Both the position numbers and the translations under genes were made by a program. DNA of 64,000 bases. Origin: Dermanyssus gallinae (lineage: Eukaryota; Arthropoda; Arachnida; Mesostigmata; Dermanyssidae). The stretch lies in contig QVRM01000464.1 in the NCBI GenBank assembly GCA_003439945.1, positions 124,001 to 188,000 of the forward strand, given 5' to 3'. This document shows positions 55,070 through 64,000 of this stretch, one piece after another; within the stretch, counting starts at the first letter, position 1, and each line of letters opens with the position of its first letter. The notes under the pieces were generated by a model. The model did not search any database and was not told the origin of the DNA. It was given only the letters and a program-made list of their open reading frames with translations.

Positions 55070-56090
55070 AACTGAGTCATTCTGTATTATTCTGGGTCTA
55101 CGAAGGATCTCAACATAACTACCATCCCAGTTAAGAATCCCGTAGCACAGCACTGGGAACAAGGCTTCGTACCCTAAAAGTTAAGAAAATCTAACAGTTT
55201 TAAGTGACGCAGCGCAGAGGTCAGCCCAGAGCATTTTCATGTGGTGTATTCCAAATGGGGATGCCATTTCATATTCTCTTAATTGATTTGAATTAGCAAC
55301 GTGTCCTGCCAAAAGTAGATGGACGCCGGGAAAGGCCAGCCCTCTAAGAAAAAACAACAATAGTAGCTTTAGTAGATTTAGTAATCAATCCGAAGTACTT
55401 AAAATATCAATTAATTTTCCACACATACTGAAATAAGTAGCGTAAATAGGTATCGAAATGTAGAGATTCACACCAATTAATAACGTTGCATCATCGGCAG
55501 AATGATGGGTGGGCCATCAGGAGCCTGATTTCTCAATAAAATAAGACTGAGAAGAGTCATGAACATAAATGGCCAAATAGTTGTTGTGGTGTAGACCAAA
55601 TTAGCGTGGAGCGCCTCGGTGATTCAGCCCAGATGAGCGAGCATCTGTAACAAAAATATTAATATTCGATATACCGCTTTGGGGTAGCGACTACAAATGC
55701 TAAGATACGAGGCTTTCATATTCACCTGCATCACATACAACCAACCAATAAGCTCCTATAACATGGTTCAGGATGTTATCAATATTGGCCTTATGGTCTT
55801 TTCTACGAGACAAAGAAGTCGTTGGGCCTGATGATTTTGTAGGTTCAGCGTTATCTGAAAAATATTTGACGACCGGGTAATGGTCAGAGAACATCAAAGT
55901 CTCAAAAACCGCAGGCTGGTTAGTGAGGTAGTATTGGAACTGCAATATGATCCATATACGAACTCAAACAGGATATAGTTATGCGATTTATAACAAGGGT
56001 GAATTTTTTTTGTGGAGAAGAACAATAAGTAATCTCTATCCGGTGGAACCGATCGGAGGCTGACGTTAGCATCTCCCATAATAGTGCAGA
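55070..56090 (-). pseudogene. Badly decayed LINE (endonuclease and RT remnants)
   Basis: Minus strand pieces in order: MGDANVSL (56085-56062), MDHIAVPIL (near 55956-55923) and FSDHYPVVKYF (near 55900-55862), the three endonuclease signature strands; SADDATLLIG, a YADD box with Tyr changed to Ser (55501-55490); and YEALFPVLCYGILNWDGSYVEILRRP (near 55172-55083), the RT thumb. They lie in different phases with stops between. The distances are shorter than in an intact element, so large deletions are present. The order and strand are consistent with a single CR1/L2-like insertion. Confidence 0.75.
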
Positions 56091-56249
56091 ACAAAGAACT
56101 GAATTAATGAGAAATGTGCTCTTACACGTCACATAATTAGAATAACAGCAAAATATTTTAACATTCGGTCTGCGCGTTTTGTAAATAGTTACGTACTTCC
56201 TGGACACTGTCATCGGATTACACATAGAGTGCAAAGCCAAAATTCTACA

Positions 56250-59050
56250 AGTGGAACGCTCATATATACTGTGTGCGTATTTTTGAACCTACCTTTGAGC
56301 TGTTCGCTGATAAATACAGTCTTTCTATTGATGATTTTTTATTCTTGAGGCATTAATGTTCTTGAGGCAATCTCTGCTAACTGAATGCTTTGGTGGACAC
56401 GGATGGCGCCAAGTTGTTTGGTTTTTCGAGTCGCTTAGTGTTTTTATTACCAGTTTTCTATTACCACTCAACTAATGAGCAACATCAGTCAAGTCAATCC
56501 AGTTGACACAGTAGTTTCTGTCTGGAGCAGCATTTGCGTCATCAATCTCCGTAGACCGCATCTCCCCTCAATTCATGAAATTAAGCCGGTATCGACGGTC
56601 CCGGAGCAATGGACGGTACCGTCCGGTTGGCACTCTCTGACCTCGCTTTTGAGGCAATAACTGTCATACGAGCAGCCGCAGCAAGCTTTGCTTTTCTAGC
56701 TTTCAACTTAACAGTCAGTCGACTTAAGTGTACTTTTTTTTTTTTTATGGGACCGTCTTCTCTGGACGGCAAATTTATTTAAGTTCAATAACTCTTCATT
56801 GAGCTTGAAATTTCCATTATTACATAAATTCAAACAATTATAACTATCCAGGTAATTTTGCAGAAAAGTCTATCGCCCGTGTCTGCAAATATACAAATAT
56901 ACAAAACTTATACCCGTATACCCCCTCACTCAACTACTGCCTTCCCGTTTAGCATTCTCTGTTCACCTTGAAACGAGAATGCCATATAGACGTCATATAT
57001 AAATACAGATTAATTTTTAGGAGGGTTCGGTAAGGCATGATGCATATGCGCCACTAGCAGTTTATTCTGCTCTATAGGAGGCTTCAGGAATACAGAATGC
57101 TCATGCGTAGCTGGCAGCTGTCAGTAACTGGTGTGGGATTTACAAACCCACTAACCCATATTCACCCAACCCGCGCTTCGAAATTGCGTGGCATTTCTTT
57201 GACATTCGACAGTTCGACGTCATTAGCAGCCTGCATAACTCGTGTGAGACTCAGAAACTTCGTAAACCCGGATTCCTCTCCACTACCGCCCCAAACGCGG
57301 TAATACTTTGGCATTACTTTAAGTAAACAGCGACTATATGCGACGATAGTGATACAAGACGTCGAGTATAAAAGCGGACGATTTAGCGATCTATTCTACT
57401 GTTGGTGTTATTCTACTGCAGCAGCTGCTATACCAAATACACCGAAGACGCAGCCGGCGTCTATGGTGCTTTCGTGGGGTGGTGTCACTGTGCTTTTGTT
57501 GCACTACCGCATTACGGTTGCTGTGGTTCTTCACTTCCGGCGTCCCCCGGTCTCCCCCCGGCAGCCACTGTCCACTTGCTGTTTGCAATTCTTTTGTTCC
57601 GGCCTTTTCTCTTAGTTCTCCGCTCTATTGTATCCTCTTCCAGCGTTTCCCTCCTTGGTCTCTCTTTCTTTCGTTCTCTCTCGCCACCCTGTTGTTTAAA
57701 CTCGCCAGTCTCTTCCCTGTTGTTTGGTCTTCTTGCAAGCTTCAGCAGTCCGCTGTATTTCTTCTATCTTGCTCTGTTTGTTCGTTTTTGTTCTATATGC
57801 GTCTGAGTCTGTGTAGCTTCCTAGTTGTTTCGAGGAGTCCCAACACAGCTCTTTTCCTGCGTTATTACTTCGGTCTCTCAAAAGGGTCAAAGAGATCGCA
57901 TTGAGAACTACATGTATTGTATTTGTATTATTATATTTGAAAAGCTTGTAGGTGACTACTTCAAAAACAAATTACCTACGTCTGGCAACGTAGCAGCATT
58001 GATAAACATAGATTTACGAGTTTTATTTGCACACTGTGAAATACGGTAGCTCCTGATTGGTCGATTCGTTAGATAACCGTAGGCATATCTACTGTAGTTA
58101 CTGCTTAATCCCAACTCAAAAAGAAACTTTCCATCGCTTTAGCCATCGAATTTTACTGGATAATTTTCGAGGTTGCCAACTGGCTGAAGTGTAATTTCGA
58201 TGGATACAACCCTACTTGTTCAACCGCTCTTACAGTGCGAACCCAAATTACACTAAACCGTCTATTGCTTAGCCCACCTGGCGTCCCGCAAACATTTGCC
58301 TGGGGCCCATGCATTTAACCTTACGTCAGCTATACCAAGGGAACAATCTATAAATTCCTAATCGATTGTTTGAAAACGCGTACTCCACTAAATTGACCTG
58401 ATGATACTGACATGTTACGTCAAGCTAGACGCCGTTTGTGGATGATGTAAAGCAAACGATTTGTAAAATTATGAACGGATGCACGCATTTCCCAACGACA
58501 ATTAGATATACTAGATGTATGCATATGTATAAGTACTTAAAACTTATAATTGTAAGGTTCGAATTAACTGCACTGGTTACAACAGCAGAAATAGTTATTT
58601 CAATGCTCCGGAGTAATCAACTGTTTTCATGAGAACGTGTGATTACATACTGTCTGGATTAGTCCAACATATTAATGTTCCCAGACACTAACAAATGCTA
58701 CGCTTGAATGATTTCGCGTGTCCAGTCGAAAGATTAAAGCTTAACTGCACAATGAATAAACTTATACGTGAGAGAATCGAGGCCTTTGTTTCAAACGCCA
58801 ACGGTCAAAACTCGTAAGGATATCTAAATCCTTCCTTTTTTCGAACGTGGCCACTCGAGTGGCGCAGTCGACTTCTTCGAGCTTTGTGAAAAGCTGTAAA
58901 TTAGTGTGTATTTTCTGGACGTGCCCAGTGCTGTTTTTCATCGTGCAATAACTTCAACATCCAGTGAACACTAGTATGGTGGAGTGGCATCGAGATGGGA
59001 GTGATACGTTCACCAACGCCAGTATAAACATAACTGCGGGTTAATCAACC
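56250..59050. other. No gene recognised
   Basis: A GC-richer, Ser/Leu/Cys-rich stretch at 57350-57900 carries overlapping plus frames of 88, 134 and 141 codons in different phases, so none is convincing. The rest has short frames only. Confidence 0.4.
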
Positions 59051-59061
59051 TGGTTTAACGA

Positions 59062-59247
59062 CTACAACAACAACATCGTCGCCACCATACGTCGCAATCG
59101 GCCACCATAATCCGCAATTCTATTGCAGATACGGAACCAGCGAAAAACGAGAAAGAAATTCTGTAGCCTGTCCGGGATCCTTTGTCGAGGATCAGGATAA
59201 GTAGTATAACGGCCCAGGTCAAGGCGCGCTGTCGTGGTACGCCACAC
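59062..59247 (-). CDS. Possible 3' exon of an unrecognised gene
   Basis: A minus frame of about 60 codons ends at the TAG at 59062-59064, reading RLDLGRYTTYPDPRQRIPDR and FRWFRICNRIADYGGRLRR. It has even composition and no simple repeat. It lies 270 bases downstream of the candidate exon at 59522-59723, so it could be spliced to it, though I see several possible acceptors and a competing frame. Unrecognised and weakly supported. Confidence 0.2.
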   Translation of the reverse strand: MWRTTTARLDLGRYTTYPDPRQRIPDRLQNFFLVFRWFRICNRIADYGGRLRRMVATMLLL

Positions 59248-59521
59248 AGGCCTTTACGGGACACGGTCAATTTCAAACATATGTAATTTGGATACAAAAG
59301 TAACACTCAGAAATCTGCGTACTCTGCCCAACCGGGGACAGGACGATGTAGATCACAGGGTTGCAGGGTGCACAGGACTCTTGCACCTTCGCCGTCCTCT
59401 ACATATCAACTTGCTGCAGCCGACACAAAGACTATCATAACCTTGATGATGACGTCAACGAAACCATGGGCGGAGGGAGACCTTGAGATACCTTGAGAAG
59501 ATCATAAGAGAAAAAACTCAC

Positions 59522-59723
59522 CTCAAGGATAAAAGGCGTTCCTCCATTGCTAAAAGGGACCTCGAGAGACCCCCACAGGCCTCGGTGGCCAGGACGAGCA
59601 GGTAGACTAGACGGCTCTCCCCCATAGCCTTGAACAAATGGCAAAGAGTACAGACCCCCTGGGTGGTAAACGTGAGAACTAGCGGTGAGTCCTAAACTAC
59701 CCACGCGCTTCTCCACATCGACG
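59522..59723 (-). CDS. Candidate protein-coding exon with consensus donor site
   Basis: The minus frame reads VDVEKRVGSLGLTASSHVY, then HPGGLYSLPFVQGYGGEP and a Gly/Pro/Leu-rich segment to GGTPFILE. It is followed at once by GTGAGT (59521-59516), a full splice-donor consensus after GAG. Upstream, CCCAG (ending at 59724) could be the acceptor, and a pyrimidine-rich run lies further upstream. The sequence is not low complexity, which sets it apart from other frames in the window. The Lys-Arg before VGSLGL looks like a prohormone cleavage site, but that is speculation. No family recognised. Confidence 0.35.
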
Positions 59724-60058
59724 CTGGGAGTTCATATGGCATTTTTCCAAAACCTCACAAAAAAGGAAAAAAACAGTCCGATATAGCAGAAGTGCAAGCG
59801 TCTAGAAAGGAGATTAAAGGAACGCTGTCGCAACGGACAGCTGGTGGAAAAATAAGGCAACACCATAGGTTGAAACAAATTAACGACATAAGGCGATTAT
59901 TCTTGCTGCGGATAATGATTTGCTAGAGTCAAGTTTAACGCTGTTTACGTTGACGTCGCTAGAAATCTTAGAGGGAAAGTTGAGGAACTTTCAAGTGTGT
60001 ACACCTTTATTTAAATTATTTAGCTGCACATATAATTTTTGACGCCGACTTGGTTCTG

Positions 60059-60313
60059 CTACAACAGAAAAGGAAGTCCCTTGCCCGTAGGCAATGAACC
60101 AGTTATCGACGCGGTGTTTCCGCATTGAATTTCAACTGATATTCTTTGTAGCATGAACTGCCATGCCCTTCTATCGCCGGTTGACGCAGCGACTCTAGAT
60201 CCCAGCTCCGTTAGAAAGCTCCTTGTCATTTTTCCCATTGGGCCTAATGTCTCGAAGAAGATTGGTTGAACGATGAAGTTTTGCTCCAGTTCATGATACT
60301 TTGGCCTTTGGTC
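60059..60313 (-). pseudogene. C-terminal tail of the nuclease-tailed RT family, fragment 3
   Basis: 84 codons without a stop on the minus strand: KYHELEQNFIVQPIFFETLG, then FLTELGSRVAASTGDRR, MLQRISVEIQCGNTAS and GSLP, ending TAG at 60061-60059. This matches the end of the protein at 40720-40960 (KYSSIGYPHLFSPLAFETLG ... ATGDKRAGEYLLQRLSLDVQKGNAAS) block by block. It begins right after a stop codon at about 60320, so only the 3' end of the element is here. Confidence 0.75.
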
Positions 60314-60754
60314 AAGACTTTACGTTGATCAAGTGTAAATGTATTTATGATTCTTAAGCGTAGAAAAAACAGAAATTTTCCTTTAAACATTTTGCATTTT
60401 CTAAGTCTCAGTCGTTATTTTTCAGACATTTCGTTTATTAACCTTGGTTCAACATTGATGTAAAAATATTTTCTTGATTATTGTTTCTCTCTATATTATT
60501 GAGTCGCTAAGGGCAGCAGCCACGATGCCATTCGCAAAACGGAGAGTGCCCTAACGACTCGAGGGAAAACCTGATTTATCAGCTAAGATTGCTCGTTCCG
60601 TCAGACCGGGTAAAGTCCTGCCGACCAGATGGGCACTCTAAGAATGGCGGACATAAGGACATACCATACTTAATCATGTCATAATTTACAACTATTATTA
60701 TGACGCGTTGTAATGGCGTTCGGTCTTTAATCATCTGTTCTCAGACTAACAAAA

Positions 60755-60832
60755 GAGCTCGGGAAGAAGCTCTTTGAGGCCACAGGGGAACCAAGATCGA
60801 CCGCGTTCCTCCGACAGAAAACCTTACTGTAA
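60755..60832 (+). pseudogene. C-terminal tail of the nuclease-tailed RT family, fragment 4
   Basis: ELGKKLFEATGEPRSTAFLRQKTLL then a stop aligns with ELGSRVAASTGDRRAWQFMLQRISV at 60059-60313 and with DVGKRLALATGDKRAGEYLLQRLSL at 40.8 kb. After the stop, QRSNA may continue the QxGNA block. It is on the opposite strand to fragment 3 and about 440 bases away. Confidence 0.5.
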
Positions 60833-60989
60833 CTACAGAGAAGCAACGCCAAAATGATGATAAGTGGTCACCGACAATCGAGCAATAATAATAAAGTAAG
60901 AAAAATTATATATGTTACATAATTCATATAATAGTAATTGTGATACATGTATATATTGATAATATTAAACCCTTGTTCAATAAATTATT

Positions 60990-61013
60990 ATTATTATTAT
61001 TATTATTATTATT
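60990..61013. repeat. (ATT)n microsatellite
   Basis: About eight TTA/ATT units after AATAAATTA. Confidence 0.85.
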
Positions 61014-61500
61014 TTCGTACAAGTGTATAGTAAACAAACCTTTAGAAGCCTAGTGATCTATGTACATGTACGTAAATATTGGAATGCTCTAATAGAGCAA
61101 CGAGTACAACGTTAGCAAGGGTTTTCGCAGATTCAGCTATTGAATAGAGAATTTGGCCCTGATGCAACGCAATTTCGTGATTTTCTCATACATACACTGT
61201 AATCCAAAACTTTTCGACTCTGATTTGCAAGTCATTCGATTGGCTTGTCAAGATCACCGGTGAAAGTGCGTAACGTCTAATAGGTAGGCTATTAAGAGGC
61301 ACGCTTAGAAAGTTTGTCACGAAGGGGGGTTGGCTTGGTTTTGTCGAACATTTCTATATAAGGAAATGCCGATTATCGGTTGACGTTCTTGCTGACACAT
61401 AACACTGCTAAAGGTTGTTAATTGCAAAAAGTTTGAAGTCAATCGGTACGAACTTTCTCCGTAAGACTCTAGGCAATGGAGTTTTGTGTAACACGAGCTT
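61014..61500. other. No feature recognised
   Basis: Short frames only; no motif or repeat beyond the flanking microsatellites. Confidence 0.4.
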
Positions 61501-61505
61501 TCCAG

Positions 61506-61506
<1 letters not shown>

Positions 61507-61544
<38 letters not shown>
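61507..61544. repeat. (TA)n microsatellite
   Basis: About 19 TA units. Confidence 0.88.
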
Positions 61545-61548
<4 letters not shown>

Positions 61549-61859
61549 CATAAACGAGACATTTGTTACCTCTTATATATAAGCAAGTAAAGATATATAT
61601 ATATATAAACTATGTAGACTTATAGATATATCTACATATTGCTCTCTTATCTGGTACCCATATCTATCTAAATACAGAACGTTTGTGAAAGGCGTCTAAT
61701 ACACGTTCTTGAGACGCCTGCGGATCTGGTGCCTTCAAAGCGTGTTAGCTAATGTTGTTTCTAGTATTGACTCAGTTTTTATACATGGTAGCATATTTGC
61801 TCTACGTCAATTATGCAAATGTGAATTGCTAAGACACTTTTTTGATATATGCTCCAATA

Positions 61860-61960
61860 GCCTAGGGAGTCAGCGATCGATCACTCCACAAGCCGTAGCT
61901 CGCGGTGAGTTTGTAAACGGGCTGTTTGCATGGCGGATGGCCAAATGGGCGCATGCAAAT
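61860..61960 (+). pseudogene. Possible LINE RT C-terminal remnant
   Basis: Inside the 116-codon frame at 61709-62059, the segment QRSITPQAVARGEFVNGLFA followed by WRMAKWA aligns with LNIQSITVAKKT plus the FAWR codons of the LINE fragments at 34.95 and 23.6 kb, and with NSVFAWRMDKW at 43.04 kb. The region upstream has no RT block I can identify. Confidence 0.4.
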
Positions 61961-62007
61961 TCAAGTACCACACACACTTTTTTATGCGACAATCAAAGTG
62001 ATTCTAT

Positions 62008-62008
62008 G

Positions 62009-62052
<44 letters not shown>
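62008..62052. repeat. (TA)n microsatellite
   Basis: About 22 TA units ending the preceding open frame. Confidence 0.88.
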
Positions 62053-62053
<1 letters not shown>

Positions 62054-62479
62054 AATTAAAGTTTTGTTTCGCAGTCGTAAGTAACATATCCTAACTAGAA
62101 ACATATAAGACATACTGGCAAAGCATACATAACTGGCGCTTAAAGGAGTAGTTCCCTAGTATCCATTCATGCGTGAATTCACTCAGCAATAACGCTGCAG
62201 AGAGCAACAATACGCAGTAGGATCACGTGCGCCATGCCGCGTTGGGCCTCGGCATTGTCCTGATAAAGAGCGGTCCATCCATAGGCAGGGGCGTGCCCCT
62301 CGTCTATGGACACCACCCTACCTACACATATCGATATCGACTCCGTCTATAGAAGCGAGAATTCTAGCGTCAATAGAGCAAATCGGCAAATTTTGCTGCT
62401 CTGCGCTGGCCAAGGGAGCAAAGACATGACCCGTCAATTGATGATACCACGCTAGCCTGTTAACGGCTGTTAGCTCTAT

Positions 62480-63240
62480 GTTATTCGACGAGATTCACAA
62501 TGAGATTTTCTTTTTCCACCACAACAGCAACATCAGCCATAACAACAGCAACATCAGCCATAACAACAACAGCATCATCAACCATAACAATAACAACAAC
62601 AACAAAAACATCAACAACAACCGTAGTCGCAGCGAAGACAGCAGACGCAGTAGCAGCGGTCGCGAAACACGGCATAGACGCAAACGGACGTAACCGAGCC
62701 TAACATCGATGAAACCCGCGACCAGTGGAATAGCATGTCTTAGGGCAATTGCTCGTATAGAGAGAGGCTCGTATATAGAGTGAGAATCGCACGCATTCGC
62801 CGCCTTTTTCTTCAGCGTAAGGCCTGCTGCCCAAGTGCGGAGCGCTGGAAACCCATGAGCAATGGTGGTCGTTATTCTGCGTCATTGTCGGCCGCCGTGG
62901 TCGTCGTATCGAAGCCGGCCGTTACAGTATTTGAACAATACACCTGTATCTCGGGCGTATATTGAAGCTCCGCCGCCGCTAGACGGTCGAAAACTATGTT
63001 CTTTCGTGCAATTCCCCAATAGACACTTGCGGAAGACGTCCGTTCCCAGAGAAAAAGTGCACTGCCACACCCGAGAAGAGGTAGCGGGAAAAATGGCGCA
63101 GGAAATAGGGTGTTTGTGTTTGCTCGATCGAAAGACAGAGAGAAGATGGCGGGGGGGGGGGGGGGGGGAGAGACTCAATAGGATTTTGTTCCACGAACGG
63201 CTATTGAAGGCCGGCCATCCTCGATTGTCTAGATAACCCA
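62480..63240. other. GC-richer island with ACA/CAG repeats and a poly-G run
   Basis: CAACAACAG-type repeats at 62519-62640, and a run of about 20 G at 63148-63168. Two opposed frames (62862-63236 plus, 63241-62882 minus) cross the poly-G run. No motif recognised. Confidence 0.4.
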
Positions 63241-64000
63241 TCGAAAGCCATTTTCTCGCCTAGACGTCGTCGGGGTGCAAATGTAAGAGATCCAACGAAT
63301 CGAGGGCCTGTTTAGGTCGACAACACTACACACAGGCATTGTCTTTCATGGTAGTGCTGACGTAATCTTCTTCTTTCGTGGACTAAATGTCGTAGGACGT
63401 TTCGTATATGCGTACTGTTTTTTTATGCCCTAGAATAAAACTAGTCAATTGTGAGGAGTTCGAGTTTGTTCAGACAGTGTCTACTGCTATTTTGTCGACA
63501 TAATTCATCTGTATCCTTAGGTTCTAAACTAGAATAGGAACTGTAGCACCAACGTTTTTTAAACGCCTTTTATAAACGGCGGTACGTAAAAAGGTTACAC
63601 ATCTCATTTACGCAATAAGCCGTACAAATATAGTGAGTTAGTCATGTCCTCAATGCTTGATCACCTGTATTCAATTTAATTGTTTAATGTTTTAAAACAA
63701 TTTTTTTGTAGATGGTGGATGGGACAGCTATGCAAAATACATAGACCATTTTATTTAGAATCAGGGCACTAGTCTACGCTATAGAATCATTCAACACTTC
63801 TTCTTACGTAAATGCACTTTTCGGTATCGTAACCTCTGATGAGCTTTAAGTAACGTGTCAACGGTGTAAATATTAGCGAGCCTAGGAGAGTTCTCTGTGG
63901 GCCACCACAGGTCACACGCATGTACCATAACAACGCGTACTTGACTCAAAAGCAGAAGTTCCACTTCTGGAGAAAAAATTCACTTAATTTGACAATATTA
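63241..64000. other. AT-rich stretch, nothing recognised
   Basis: No frame longer than 60 codons and no motif on either strand. Confidence 0.5.

Noticed and set aside
60590..60640. CRPDG word on plus as another nuclease motif
   Set aside because: The residues around it do not follow the family pattern; chance match next to the true tail at 60755.

Overview
The window reads as intergenic DNA of an invertebrate, most likely an arthropod and plausibly a chelicerate such as a mite or tick. That placement is an inference from the mix of recent DD34D mariner elements, several non-LTR retrotransposon families (CR1/L2-like, R2-like, and an RT family whose C-terminus looks like a restriction-type nuclease), dense (TA)n microsatellites and CAA/CAG-rich islands. 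I find no prokaryotic features, no CRISPR, no rRNA and no convincing tRNA. I also find no host gene I can name; the best candidate host exon is on the minus strand at 59522-59723.

Layout. 1-1400 is AT-rich with nothing recognised. 1400-6950 is a GC-richer island packed with trinucleotide repeats and a 32-bp perfect hairpin. 6950-11600 is AT-rich and nearly featureless. 11631-14096 holds two mariners head to head, one intact and one 5'-deleted. 14300-16350 is another simple-repeat island ending in a three-unit minisatellite. 16926-19858 is a 5'-truncated, nearly intact minus-strand LINE with one frameshift between endonuclease and reverse transcriptase (RT). 20674-21366 is an RT pseudogene running into a 60-bp perfect AT palindrome. 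From the centre of that palindrome starts a 2.94-kb unit present twice in tandem (21541-24476 and 24489-27436). 27944-29264 is a third, intact mariner inserted in a (TA)n tract.

29.3-42 kb is a retrotransposon graveyard: an RT fragment at 32.7-33.9 kb, a LINE tail homologous to the tandem unit at 34.85-35.35 kb, a broken LINE at 36.0-38.3 kb, the C-terminal nuclease-like module of the first RT family at 40.1-41.0 kb, and an R2-like 3' end at 41.06-41.6 kb. 42-51.7 kb is mostly unrecognised, with a simple-repeat island at 44.6-47.2 kb. 51.8-53.4 kb is a CAG/CAA island. 53669-54800 is a 1.13-kb foldback element with ~470-bp inverted arms. 55.07-56.1 kb is a LINE pseudogene, and 60.06-60.31 kb and 60.75-60.83 kb are two more nuclease-module tails in opposite orientations.

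Together these describe a region shaped by repeated insertion of mobile DNA, much of it into TA-rich targets, and by recent local duplication. The three mariners and the tandem duplication are young because their copies are nearly identical by eye. Most LINE remnants are old and carry frameshifts. All similarity statements come from reading the sequence, not from alignment or database search.
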